55,540 bases of DNA. Source: an uncultured Saprospiraceae bacterium (GTDB lineage Bacteria; Bacteroidota; Bacteroidia; Chitinophagales; Saprospiraceae). Of this stretch, positions 27,473-36,509 are shown piece after piece. The stretch covers positions 1 through 55,540 of the forward strand of contig CAKZVJ010000056.1 of assembly GCA_937923345.1 (NCBI GenBank), in the 5' to 3' direction. The position numbers and the translations under genes are program-made. The notes under the pieces are model-generated. The model had not been told where the DNA came from and did not search any database. It saw only the letters and a program-made list of their open reading frames with translations. How positions within the stretch are numbered: the stretch's first letter is position 1; the number at the start of each line of letters is the position of its first letter.

Positions 27473-27591
27473 CAGAAAGCCTGCTATCCTGATAGCGACA
27501 TACTATCACCAACAAAGGAAATACTCGATTACTTGAATTAACTAGTAGTTTTTTTTTACTATTGAATAGAGAAAATTTCTTCAATAATAAT

Positions 27592-28056
27592 TTAAGCTAC
27601 TAATTCTTGAATGGAATAATCATCATCAGATATTTTATTTTTTTTATTAAATTTCTTTATATCATTCTTGGTCTCAATATAAAGCCATGCTTGGGCATCA
27701 ATATCGAAGATTAATTCTAGCTTCCTAGCTATTTCGTTATTAATCTTTCTTCTTCCTTTAATTAAAGCATGAAGATTTGGCTCTGACAACCCTATGTATT
27801 TAGCAAATTTATTTTTTTTAATATTGTAGATACTCAGTATGTCATTAAGAAATTTTCCTGCTTCGATAATTTTAGTGTCAATGCTATCATTTAAATAATT
27901 GTTTAGACTAAATTTTAGTCCAATCATTTGATTTTCAATGATTTCTTCTTTGGTCTGAGATTTTGAGTGTGCATCAATAATCCTCCTTATCATTTGAGAT
28001 TCTTGTTTGTCAATCTTGTTGGATTGTATGCCAATCAATTCTATGTTGTTAGCCAT
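27592..28056 (-). CDS. HTH-domain antitoxin-like protein
   Basis: A 154-residue protein. A helical N-terminal half is followed by an XRE-like helix-turn-helix (~75-125; NKFAKYIGLSEPNLHALIKG, RRKINNEIARKLELIFD) and a C-terminal acidic tail. The combination of the NIELIGIQS start with this HTH resembles Bacteroidota antitoxin-type regulators that are encoded next to an acetyltransferase-like partner. The remnant of such a partner lies three bases upstream on the same strand. It probably still binds its own promoter DNA, but the neutralising role may now be idle. Family assignment is by recall of neighbour patterns. Confidence 0.7.
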   Translation of the reverse strand: MANNIELIGIQSNKIDKQESQMIRRIIDAHSKSQTKEEIIENQMIGLKFSLNNYLNDSIDTKIIEAGKFLNDILSIYNIKKNKFAKYIGLSEPNLHALIKGRRKINNEIARKLELIFDIDAQAWLYIETKNDIKKFNKKNKISDDDYSIQELVA

Positions 28057-28059
28057 AAC

Positions 28060-28293
28060 CTATGATTTTAGATTTAAATATTTTTTGATCAACTTTTTAC
28101 CATTATTTGGAAAGATGATCATTTTTTCTCGAAATACTAATTCTGCGAAGTAGTGCTTTTCATAATGTGGAATTAATTCTCCTTTACTGGTGAAAGCCAG
28201 ATATCCTTTATAGCTTCCTTTGTTTAACTCAAAAGTTAATAAGCATGCATAGGCTATAAGGCATCCAGCTACATTTTTGAATTTACCATTTAC
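28060..28293 (-). pseudogene. 5'-truncated acetyltransferase-like toxin partner
   Basis: An uninterrupted 77-codon frame has no ATG, GTG or TTG near its beginning and is closed upstream by TAG (28294-28296). Its translation contains KNVAGCLIAYACLLTFE, KGYLAFTSKGELIPHY and GKKLIKKYLNLKS. This resembles the C-terminal half of the GNAT-like proteins encoded beside HTH antitoxins of the type just downstream. The N-terminal ~90 residues are missing, and the space is taken by the divergent nuclease gene at 28383. It ends three bases before the HTH gene, the spacing of a former operon. Confidence 0.65.
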
Positions 28294-28382
28294 CTAGATT
28301 TTGCGTTAACCACCCAATAAATCCACTCGTTTTACCACAAAATCGCGTAGCAAACTCTATCTTTAAATCTCAATAGATAATC

Positions 28383-29420
28383 ATGAGAATACTTGTCCTT
28401 GGGATCCTATTAATGAGCATAAACACCTGTTTTGGCCAGCAAAAGCAATATCAAGCCATTTGCGTAGGCTTCTACAACTTCGAAAATTTGTTCGACACCG
28501 AAGATGATCCTAATATCAGAGACGAGGAATTTTTACCCAAAGGAAAACGCCTCTGGAACGATGCGTTATATAACGACAAGTTAGGCAATATGGCTAAAGT
28601 CGTGGCCATGCTCGGTACCAATGTGACACCAGACGGACCAGCCATCCTAGGCGTCTGCGAGATCGAAAACAAAAGAGTATTAGACGACTTTGTTAGACAA
28701 GAAGCAATAGCCGATCGCAACTACCAAGTAGTCCACCACGACTCACCTGATAAGCGAGGAATCGACGTTGCCTTAATTTATCAAGAAAAATATTTCAAGT
28801 TTAAATCGCAAAAGGCATTTCCATTAGGGGTAATCAAGCTGAACGGAGATACGCTTTACTCAAGGGATATTTTATTAGTGAGTGGAGAACTCAATGGAGA
28901 ACCGACACACATCATGGTCAATCACTGGCCTTCTCGGTCAGGAGGGGAGAACAAGGCCGCAGCATATCGCAACAAGGCAGGACAAGTATGCAAGGCCGTT
29001 GCAGATTCCTTATACCAAGACAACCCTGAATGCAATATCTTAGTCATGGGTGATCTCAATGATGACCCTACTAGTCCGAGTGTTAAAAAGTACTTAAATG
29101 CAAAAGGAAAAGTCGCTAAGACAAGCAAAGGAGAATTATATAATCCCTTATGTGACTTTTATAAGAAGGGAAATGGAACTACCTCATTTAGAGATAGTTG
29201 GAGCGTTTTTGATCAAATTATCATATCGCATAGCTTGCTAGAAGATAAGGAAGATCAGATGAAGTTTTTTAAGGCGGAGATCTTTAAGCAACCCTGGATG
29301 ATTCAGGTAAGTGGTCAGTATAAGGGCTATCCAAAACGAACCTTTTCTGGGGATAAATATAATGGGGGGTATAGCGATCACCTGCCCGTATTAGTGTACC
29401 TTGTCAAAGAAGTTAAGTAA
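28383..29420 (+). CDS. Secreted endonuclease/exonuclease/phosphatase-family protein
   Basis: A 345-residue protein with a signal peptide ending NTCFGQ and a complete EEP (DNase I-like) fold. It shows GFYNFENLFDTEDDP at the start, the metal-ligand Glu in GVCEIENKRVL, the catalytic-His region NHWPSRSGG, GDLNDDPTSPS and the terminal GYSDHLPVLVYL. Members cleave phosphodiesters in nucleic acids or other phosphate esters. Export suggests action in the periplasm or outside. Such genes often accompany TonB receptor-DUF5689 operons, one of which lies 2 kb upstream. The start of the helicase gene follows after seven bases. Confidence 0.88.
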   Translation: MRILVLGILLMSINTCFGQQKQYQAICVGFYNFENLFDTEDDPNIRDEEFLPKGKRLWNDALYNDKLGNMAKVVAMLGTNVTPDGPAILGVCEIENKRVLDDFVRQEAIADRNYQVVHHDSPDKRGIDVALIYQEKYFKFKSQKAFPLGVIKLNGDTLYSRDILLVSGELNGEPTHIMVNHWPSRSGGENKAAAYRNKAGQVCKAVADSLYQDNPECNILVMGDLNDDPTSPSVKKYLNAKGKVAKTSKGELYNPLCDFYKKGNGTTSFRDSWSVFDQIIISHSLLEDKEDQMKFFKAEIFKQPWMIQVSGQYKGYPKRTFSGDKYNGGYSDHLPVLVYLVKEVK

Positions 29421-29427
29421 ACATTTG

Positions 29428-30732
29428 ATGGAAGGACCAGATACGACGAATGCGCAAAAACCAATTATAGAATTAAGTCAGGAGTACCAAGATGTCTTAG
29501 ATGAATTGGAAAACACCAACCAAAGTTATTTCATAACGGGTAGGGCAGGTACAGGTAAGTCTACTTTGCTCAATCTATTTAGAAATACGACCCGCAAAAA
29601 AGTAGTTGTCGTTGCGCCCACTGGAGTTGCCGCTCTAAACGTGAAAGGGCAGACCATACATTCCTTTTTTGGTTTTCCGCCTAGACCTGATTTTGAGACG
29701 CATATCACTAAAAGGAAATCAAGAAAAATGTATCTCCAAATGGAGGTGCTCGTCATCGATGAGATATCCATGGTGCGTGCAGATATCCTGGACGGCATCG
29801 ATAAATTCCTTAGAATCAATCGCGACAAAAATGTTCCTTTTGGAGGGGTGCAAGTCGTGTTTTTTGGAGACCTTTTTCAGCTACCCCCAGTTGTGGCCAA
29901 TCACATGGAACGCGTCAAGTTTCAAACAGAATATGAATCTCCCTATTTTTTCTCTGCAGAAGTCATCAATCGAGATTTTGACTTAGAGGTAATCGAACTG
30001 AGAAAAATCTATCGACAAGACAATCGACACTTCATCAGATTGCTGGAAGCGATTCGGACCAACACGATAGACTACGATGATTTAGAAGATTTGAATGAGC
30101 GCCATGTGCCTGACTTCAAATCAGAAGATTTCTACATCACTTTGACCTCAAGAAATAAAACGGCAGACGCTGTCAACACCCGAGAACTTGGTGCGCTAGA
30201 GGGGGTCTCTTATTATTTCAATGCAAAGATAGAAGGCAAGTTTGAACCTCGACTTTTTCCAGCAGCAGGTACCTTGGAGTTGAAGCTGGGCGCGCAAGTT
30301 ATGTTCATCAGAAACGACACCATCAATCGGGCTTATGTCAATGGTACCATCGGTATCGTACGAACCATATCGCACGACAAGGTAGTCGTAGAAATTGAAG
30401 ATCAAAACGGAGATCGCAAGGAGATAAAAGTAGAAAAAGAAGAGTGGGAGATACTCAAATATCGGGTGTCTAACCAAGGTGTTATAGAGTCTGAGGTAGT
30501 CGGAACCTTTAGCCAGTTACCTCTAAAATTATCATGGGCAGTCACCATCCATAAAAGCCAAGGAAAAACCTTCAATAAGGTAATCATTGATATGGCGGGT
30601 GGTGCTTTTGAGCATGGTCAGACTTATGTGGCCCTTAGCCGTTGCCGTACCTTAGAGGGCATTGTGCTCAAGACAAAATTGACCCCCCGAGACGTCATGG
30701 TAGATCCTCGGATTGTGGAATATTATGGGTAG
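29428..30732 (+). CDS. PIF1-like AAA helicase
   Basis: A superfamily 1B helicase of 434 residues. It has the Walker A motif GRAGTGKSTLLNLF, the Walker B VLVIDEISMVRADILD, FGDLFQLPPV (motif III), and C-terminal WAVTIHKSQGKTF with YVALSRCRTLEG (motifs V and VI) as in PIF1/RecD-like enzymes. It should unwind DNA 5'-3' in repair or recombination, or resolve structured DNA. The ATG at 29428 is preferred; the in-frame TTG at 29401 lies inside the nuclease gene. The seven-base gap to the nuclease gene suggests co-transcription, though the functional link is not obvious. Confidence 0.9.
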   Translation: MEGPDTTNAQKPIIELSQEYQDVLDELENTNQSYFITGRAGTGKSTLLNLFRNTTRKKVVVVAPTGVAALNVKGQTIHSFFGFPPRPDFETHITKRKSRKMYLQMEVLVIDEISMVRADILDGIDKFLRINRDKNVPFGGVQVVFFGDLFQLPPVVANHMERVKFQTEYESPYFFSAEVINRDFDLEVIELRKIYRQDNRHFIRLLEAIRTNTIDYDDLEDLNERHVPDFKSEDFYITLTSRNKTADAVNTRELGALEGVSYYFNAKIEGKFEPRLFPAAGTLELKLGAQVMFIRNDTINRAYVNGTIGIVRTISHDKVVVEIEDQNGDRKEIKVEKEEWEILKYRVSNQGVIESEVVGTFSQLPLKLSWAVTIHKSQGKTFNKVIIDMAGGAFEHGQTYVALSRCRTLEGIVLKTKLTPRDVMVDPRIVEYYG

Positions 30733-30979
30733 GAATTAGTATCAAATTTTGAATTTGAAATGATGATTTTACTAGGATTCAATTTGCCATAATTTTCGAA
30801 GAAGTCACGCCAAATTGGATTTTGGGATATTGTCTGCACTGGGCTGACACCCAGTACTGCAAGTATGTCGCCCTGCTATGGCAGATTGAATAGTACAATA
30901 CAGGAGGTGTAGAATTAGCATCAAAGTTTGATGCTAAATTGCTGATTTTACTAGGACTCAAAATGTTATAATTATCGAA
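30729..30979 (+). repeat. Pair of ~72-bp direct repeats with internal palindromes
   Basis: Copy 1 (30729-30800) and copy 2 (30909-30979) share the order GTAG-GAATTAG, ATCAAA, GATTTTACTAGGA and ATAATT-TCGAA. Copy 2 holds a perfect palindrome with 11-bp arms (30915-30937). Between the copies lies the hairpin ACTGGG-N6-CCCAGT (30838-30855). Confidence 0.75.
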
Positions 30980-30989
30980 AAAAATAAAA

Positions 30990-31150
30990 TTATCCCCGCA
31001 CGAAGGATAGGAGTAGGCTCCGTGTTAACGGAGAGACCAAACGGCGCGCAGCAGAGTGCAGGGCCTAGCGAAGAGCGAGCTACAGATAGCCTGACAGCCA
31101 AATCTCTGTCCCATTTTCTGGACAGGGATTTGGGTGACGTGCCCAAGAAA
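30990..31150 (-). repeat. GC-rich intergenic element, copy D (inverted)
   Basis: Read on the reverse strand it begins GGGCACGTCACCC, contains CAGGCTATCTGTAGCTCGCT and ends TCCTATCCTTCGTGCGG. This is the same architecture as copies A and B. It carries a 14-bp-arm hairpin (31098-31111 with 31120-31133, one mismatch) near its GGGC end. Confidence 0.65.
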
Positions 31151-31243
31151 ACACAATGCGAATCGAAAGAAATTTGCTTTATGCAATCTTGGTCAAACGC
31201 CTGATAATGTGTAAATTCACTTTTCTTTACTAAACGAATATTA

Positions 31244-33304
31244 ATGAAAATCAAATTGAAAATAGGGTGGCTATTTGCCCTAGTCTTGAGCTTGAGCACT
31301 GTCACGATGGCTCAACAAGTATCATCAGAACCTAGTATTTTTGACTACGGTAAAATGTGGACTTTCGAGGATGCGCCAGTAGGCTATTGGAACGAAACCT
31401 ATGGCTTCAATCCGACTCCAGAATGGATAGAGGCATCGCGTATGTCCGCCTTGAGATTCGCCTCGTGGTGCTCTGCGTCCTTCGTGTCTCCGGATGGATT
31501 GATCATGACCAATCACCACTGCTCAAACGGCGAAATGCCGAAGTTGCAAAAAGCTGGCGAAGACTTTAATAAGAATGGATTCTATGCAGAAACTTTAGCG
31601 GATGAGCGCAAAGATGAGGGCTTGTTTGTAGAGCAATTGGTGCAGATCGCGGATATTACAAGTGAGGTGGATGCGCTAGTAGCAAGGGCAAAAAGTGATG
31701 CAGATGTGCCGGTCATGAGAGACTCTGCCTTCAATGTAGTTAAGCGAAAGTATGGTGCTATGTCGGATTGGGAAGGCTTGAGAATGCAGACCATCACCTA
31801 CTATAGTGGAGGGAAATATTCGCTCTATGGATATAAGCGCTATGACGATATTCGATTGGTGTTTATACCAGAATTGGATCTCGGTTTTTATGGAGGAGAT
31901 CCAGATAATTTTACGTATCCGAGATATAATCTAGACTGTACTTTTTGGAGAGCTTATGAGAACGGTAAGCCTGCGAATACCAGCGCCCACTACTTCAAGT
32001 TTAACCCTGAAGGAGCAAAGGAGGGAGATCCTGTTTTTGTAATCGGTAATCCAGGAAGCACAGAAAGATACCGTACGGTAGCGCAGCTAGAGTATGATCG
32101 AGATGCGAGATATAATATCCGCCTGGAGTCAATGACGGAGATGCATGCAGAATTGAGTGAGGAGTATGCAAAGAATCCAAATGCAGAATTACTAAATCAG
32201 ATGTTTGGTTTGAGTAATGGAATGAAAGCCATCGGGGGTATTATCGAAGGGATTAAAGATCCAGTATTGATGTCCAGAAAGCGAAAGTTGGAAGCGGATA
32301 TAAAGCAAAAGTCTGGGCAGCCAGAATTGTGGGATCGCTTGGCGAAAACGTACGAGGAATTGGGCGATTATGGAGCTGAAATAAATCTGCTTAGTCCTAG
32401 TGGATTGAATGGTGGCATCATGGGCTATATGCACCAACTAGCGGGCTATAAAGCTTTGGTCATGAACGGTGGAGAGGAAGCGGAAATCTCTAAGCAAATG
32501 GCCATAGTGAAAGAAGGTGCTGCTGTATTAAAAGATCCCACGGAGGTGGCTAAGTTCAGTAACTTGATGAGCAAAATGAATAAGTATGCGAGCCCTGGAG
32601 ATGACTACATCAAAGGTTTGTTTAGGTCGGGTTCGTTTAGTTCTGCATTGCCAAAGATGTTGTCTTCTTCTGCATTGACTGGAGGAAATATAGATAAGGT
32701 TTTGAAGCCTAAAAAGATAGTCAAATCTAAGGATCCTGTATTGACGATGGCTACTAACTTAACGGAGCAATATAATCAAGCGGTGGGCAAATTTAGAGCT
32801 TCTGGGGCAGAGAGAAGAGTGCTAGAGGGTAAGGTATCCAAGCTGGCGTATGAAGTGAATAAGGGGAAGCTTCCGCCTGATGCTACTTTTACCTTGCGTA
32901 TTGCAGATGGAGTCGTCAAGGGCTATAACTATAATGGAACGACCGCACCGTATAAGACGACTTTCTTTGGTTTGTATGATAGGCATTATAGTAATAATGG
33001 AGAATCTCCATGGTCATTGCCTGATCGATGGCTGGATCCACCTGCTGAGCTATTGAATAAGCCGATGAATTTTGTGTCCACCAATGATATCATTGGTGGT
33101 AATTCTGGTAGCCCCATCATCAATGTCAATAGAGAAGTAGTTGGGCTAATATTTGATGGCAATATCGAATCTCTGCCGGGTAACTTTATCTATGAACCTA
33201 CTTTGAATAGAGCGGTTTCTGTGCATGCTGGTGGTATCGCTGCCGCCCTAGAGTACATCTACAAGGCGGATAGATTGGTCAATGAATTGAAAGGAATGAA
33301 ATAA
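31244..33304 (+). CDS. S46-family dipeptidyl-peptidase (DPP7/DPP11-like)
   Basis: A 686-residue secreted serine peptidase of family S46, which removes dipeptides from oligopeptides in the periplasm. A signal peptide ends TMAQQ. Family landmarks are MWTFEDAPVGYW, the catalytic His in LIMTNHHCSNG (residues ~87-96), the acidic GGDPDNFTYPRYN and the Ser in GGNSGSPIIN. By eye, the residue aligned to the S1 specificity position (Gly in DPP7, Arg in DPP11) is Gly in SVHAGG, which favours hydrophobic P1 preference. The length is a little below the usual ~710. It is monocistronic, with its own terminator. Confidence 0.93.
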   Translation: MKIKLKIGWLFALVLSLSTVTMAQQVSSEPSIFDYGKMWTFEDAPVGYWNETYGFNPTPEWIEASRMSALRFASWCSASFVSPDGLIMTNHHCSNGEMPKLQKAGEDFNKNGFYAETLADERKDEGLFVEQLVQIADITSEVDALVARAKSDADVPVMRDSAFNVVKRKYGAMSDWEGLRMQTITYYSGGKYSLYGYKRYDDIRLVFIPELDLGFYGGDPDNFTYPRYNLDCTFWRAYENGKPANTSAHYFKFNPEGAKEGDPVFVIGNPGSTERYRTVAQLEYDRDARYNIRLESMTEMHAELSEEYAKNPNAELLNQMFGLSNGMKAIGGIIEGIKDPVLMSRKRKLEADIKQKSGQPELWDRLAKTYEELGDYGAEINLLSPSGLNGGIMGYMHQLAGYKALVMNGGEEAEISKQMAIVKEGAAVLKDPTEVAKFSNLMSKMNKYASPGDDYIKGLFRSGSFSSALPKMLSSSALTGGNIDKVLKPKKIVKSKDPVLTMATNLTEQYNQAVGKFRASGAERRVLEGKVSKLAYEVNKGKLPPDATFTLRIADGVVKGYNYNGTTAPYKTTFFGLYDRHYSNNGESPWSLPDRWLDPPAELLNKPMNFVSTNDIIGGNSGSPIINVNREVVGLIFDGNIESLPGNFIYEPTLNRAVSVHAGGIAAALEYIYKADRLVNELKGMK

Positions 33305-33325
33305 GCATTTTGAATAATCTGCTTT

Positions 33326-33363
33326 AAAAGCTGCATCTTGTGTAAACGGGGTGCAGCTTTTTT
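33326..33363 (+). terminator. Rho-independent terminator after the S46 peptidase
   Basis: A 10-bp stem (33326-33335 with 33352-33361) with a 16-base loop is followed by T residues. Confidence 0.85.
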
Positions 33364-33473
33364 ATTTTGGGCTTAAAAGTCGTAAAATATTCAAGATACA
33401 GTGATTATGTATTATCTTTAAATTCAGATTGTGCTTGGTGCTAGGATTTGGCACGGAGCGCACTATTTTGAGA

Positions 33474-36065
33474 ATGATAAAAAGACGTAACGTAATGAGA
33501 AACCTATTTACTGCTGTACTGCTGCTTCTATTTTCTGTCGGGCAAGCGAATGCACAATTGTCTGTTGTAGAATTTATGTATAATAATCCAGGAGAGGATT
33601 TGTATGAATACATCAAGATTCAGAATACTTCATCGACTGCTGTTGATCTATCCAATTTTAGCATGGATTCCGGTCTAGAAGCTACTTTTCCGAATATCCA
33701 AATTCCACCATCTAGATGGTTTTATGTTGTGGTGGATAGTGCGAGGTTTGCACAATTGCCTGGTCTCTTTGGAGAAGCTGTAATTCAAGCGGATGGGGCC
33801 CTAAATAATGGTGGTGAAACCATAAGAATAATCAATGCCAATGGTCAAGCCATTGATGAGTTTACCTATGATGATGGTAATGGCTGGCCTACTTTTGCGG
33901 ATGGGAACGGACCAGCTTTGCAATTTTGTGGATCTGCTAGTGGGGATAAAAATGACCCTGATGCATGGCAAGTTTCATTTTTCCCACTTGGTGTGGAGGT
34001 AGATGGTCAGCCTTTGTATGGAGAGATAGGAGATCTATCTGTATGCGGTGACAGAGGAAGAGTATCTTTTTTCTCTAATAACGATTCGTTTTTGGAAAGC
34101 GATGGGGTAATCAATATCCCATTGTATATAAATGTTGCTTCACTCACTGAGGTAAATGTATCTATCACGGCGAATAACGGGAGTACAGATGTGTCAGATT
34201 TTAATTTGATTACCTCTACTTTTGTGGTGGATTCTGATACTACCGTCAATGTACAGTTGGAAATCTTGGAGGATGCAGATTTAGAGATGGATGAAGAATT
34301 GACCTTGTCCTTTGATAGTTTTACAGATTTTTATTGGGGTTTAACCAATGAAACAACTATCACCATTATTGATAATGATACTCCACTAACAGAAGATCTT
34401 ATTCTCACAGGGGTGTGGGATGCGCAACCTGGGTTTAGTGGTACGAAGGGAGCAGAGTTTTTTGCTGTCAATGATATTCCTGATTTGAGTGTCTATGGTG
34501 TTGGTGTAGTAAACAATGGTAATGGTACGGATGGAGTAGAGTATACTTTTCCGGCACAGAGTTTAGCGGCAGGCTCTTTCATTTATCTAGTAGAAGATAG
34601 TGTTGAGTTTTCTGATTATTACGGATTGTCTACGAGCTTTATTTTTCCCTCAATCAATGTGAATGGTGATGATGCAATAGAACTATTTGAGAACGCACAA
34701 CCTCTGGATGTATTTGGGGATGTCGATATGGATGGAACAGGAACCACCTGGGAGTATTTGGATGGATGGGCCTATCGAAATAGCGGTACAGGGCCTGATG
34801 GCAACACTTTTTTGGTAGGTAATTGGTCCTATGGTGGGATTGATGCTTTAGATGGACCATCCACCAATAACCTTGCACCTAGCCCATTTCCTATTGGAAC
34901 CTATTCTACGGTAGCACCTACTCTGGTGACGGCAAATGATGACATGTTTAATTTTGATTTTGGCCCTGGAACAGTGGAGCTGAATGTATTAGCTAACGAT
35001 CAGGTTCCTGGCGGGGTTACAGAACTTCTTTTACTGGGTCCACCTAACGCAGACATCATGGTTACAGATTCTAATACCATCATCGTAGTTATAGATGACC
35101 AGTTTTGTGGGAGTATAGATTTTGGGTATTCTGTATCAAACGGTAGCTCTCAGGACGATGCGCAAGTATTTATAACGGTAGCCTGTCAAGCAGAATTTCC
35201 ATTGCTAGATATCGGTATAGTGACTACTGAGGATGCTATGGGCATCGCGGATTCGATAGGGACTACCTGTGAATTGATTGGTACTGTGTATGGTGTAAAT
35301 TTGACAGAGCCGGGAGTATTATTTACCATTATTGATAATGACAGAAATGGTATTGCTGTCTTCAATAATGATCCTAATATAACGTACACTGTGGCTGAAG
35401 GAGACGAAGTAAGCATACGGGGAGAGATCACCCAGTTCAATGGACTGACTGAAATAATTGCCGAAGAGATCGAGCTGCTTTCCTCTGGCAATCAGCTTTT
35501 GAGTCCTGCTTTGGTGACTGGATTAGGAGAAGATACTGAATCTCAATTGGTGCAAATAACTGGAGTCATGTATACGGACATCACTGAATGGGGTGGCGGA
35601 AACTCTGGATTTAACTTCACTGTTACGGATGGAACCAATGACTTTGAAGTCAGAATTGATAATAATGTAGATTTGTTTTTATTGCCCGCTCCTGGAGATA
35701 TGAGCACGGTATTCAATATCACTGGGATAGGTGGTCAATTTGATAATACCACTCCATTAGATGATGGGTATCAATTGTTCCCAAGGTATGAAAGCGACAT
35801 AGAGATTGCATCCAACAGTACCTTGAGTGTACTGAATACCCAGATAGATATGTACCCTAATCCGGTGGCTAGAACTTTGAACATTTCTACTGAAGAAAGT
35901 TTGGATATGGTTCGGCTTATCGATGCCTTGGGTAGAGTTGTTTTTGTTCAAGATAATCCAAGTCAGCATTTAGAAATCCAAGTATCGAATTATAGCTCTG
36001 GAATCTATTCTGTGGAATGTATTAAAGAAAATGCACACTTAACAATGAAGTTGATAATACAATGA
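33474..36065 (+). CDS. Secreted lamin-tail / Calx-beta / OB-fold protein with T9SS sorting domain
   Basis: A predicted surface protein of 863 residues. A signal peptide ends ANAQ. In order it has a lamin-tail domain (VVEFMYNNPGEDLYEYIKIQ), a Calx-beta repeat ending in TITIIDNDTP, a second lamin-tail-like domain, a beta domain with NVLANDQVPGG, an OB-fold nuclease-accessory-like domain (GTVYGVNL, IDNDRNGIAVFNN, VSIRGEITQFNG) and a type A T9SS domain from MYPNPVARTLNIS. It probably adheres to or binds polymers at the cell surface; no catalytic site was seen. The start is uncertain: ATG 33474 gives a Lys/Arg-rich n-region, ATG 33495 a shorter one, and the upstream TTG at 33429 is unlikely. Confidence 0.85.
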   Translation: MIKRRNVMRNLFTAVLLLLFSVGQANAQLSVVEFMYNNPGEDLYEYIKIQNTSSTAVDLSNFSMDSGLEATFPNIQIPPSRWFYVVVDSARFAQLPGLFGEAVIQADGALNNGGETIRIINANGQAIDEFTYDDGNGWPTFADGNGPALQFCGSASGDKNDPDAWQVSFFPLGVEVDGQPLYGEIGDLSVCGDRGRVSFFSNNDSFLESDGVINIPLYINVASLTEVNVSITANNGSTDVSDFNLITSTFVVDSDTTVNVQLEILEDADLEMDEELTLSFDSFTDFYWGLTNETTITIIDNDTPLTEDLILTGVWDAQPGFSGTKGAEFFAVNDIPDLSVYGVGVVNNGNGTDGVEYTFPAQSLAAGSFIYLVEDSVEFSDYYGLSTSFIFPSINVNGDDAIELFENAQPLDVFGDVDMDGTGTTWEYLDGWAYRNSGTGPDGNTFLVGNWSYGGIDALDGPSTNNLAPSPFPIGTYSTVAPTLVTANDDMFNFDFGPGTVELNVLANDQVPGGVTELLLLGPPNADIMVTDSNTIIVVIDDQFCGSIDFGYSVSNGSSQDDAQVFITVACQAEFPLLDIGIVTTEDAMGIADSIGTTCELIGTVYGVNLTEPGVLFTIIDNDRNGIAVFNNDPNITYTVAEGDEVSIRGEITQFNGLTEIIAEEIELLSSGNQLLSPALVTGLGEDTESQLVQITGVMYTDITEWGGGNSGFNFTVTDGTNDFEVRIDNNVDLFLLPAPGDMSTVFNITGIGGQFDNTTPLDDGYQLFPRYESDIEIASNSTLSVLNTQIDMYPNPVARTLNISTEESLDMVRLIDALGRVVFVQDNPSQHLEIQVSNYSSGIYSVECIKENAHLTMKLIIQ

Positions 36066-36085
36066 TTTAATAAATAAATAAAACT

Positions 36086-36123
36086 AAAAGCGACGTGTAG
36101 ATTCTTGCACGTCGCTTTTTTTA
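36086..36123 (+). terminator. Rho-independent terminator after the lamin-tail protein
   Basis: A perfect 12-bp stem (36086-36097 with 36108-36119) with a 10-base loop is followed by a T run. Confidence 0.92.
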
Positions 36124-36139
36124 ATCAAATTACTTAATC

Positions 36140-36487
36140 ATGTCGCTACTGAAATCTACACGTAATTTTTTACTAGATGAAGATTATAGATCCTTGCTGA
36201 TCGCCACGGTAGTTTGTATCTGTGTGGGTACAATAACCTATCATTACTTAGAAGGCTGGTCGATTATAGACTCCTTTTACTTCTCAGTAGTGACACTGAC
36301 GACCGTAGGATACGGAGATTTTACGCCCCAAACTGACGCTGGCAAACTTTTTACCATCTTTTATATCGTAATAGGCATAGGTATTATTTTTGCTTTTCTC
36401 AATACTGTATTCACTCATTATTTTGAAGTCATCTCTAGCACCGATTCAAATAAAAACAATAGGTTTGGCGGACAAAATCGCAAGTAA
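36140..36487 (+). CDS. Two-TM potassium channel family protein
   Basis: A 115-residue inner-membrane protein with the minimal K+-channel layout. TM1 (~18-37) is followed by a pore helix, the selectivity filter TTVGYGDFTPQT and TM2 (~65-90). The cytoplasmic tail is short and polar, with no RCK/TrkA-N gating domain, so gating must rely on the pore alone or on a separate subunit. It starts 17 bases after the preceding terminator and is probably expressed alone; it converges on the symporter gene. Confidence 0.9.
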   Translation: MSLLKSTRNFLLDEDYRSLLIATVVCICVGTITYHYLEGWSIIDSFYFSVVTLTTVGYGDFTPQTDAGKLFTIFYIVIGIGIIFAFLNTVFTHYFEVISSTDSNKNNRFGGQNRK

Positions 36488-36509
36488 TAATTTTCATTGA
36501 ACTGCTGTA

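Noticed and set aside
28060-28296. Frameshift within the acetyltransferase-like remnant
   Set aside because: A careful re-read of the reverse strand shows one continuous frame to the TAG stop; the defect is the missing 5' part, not a frameshift.
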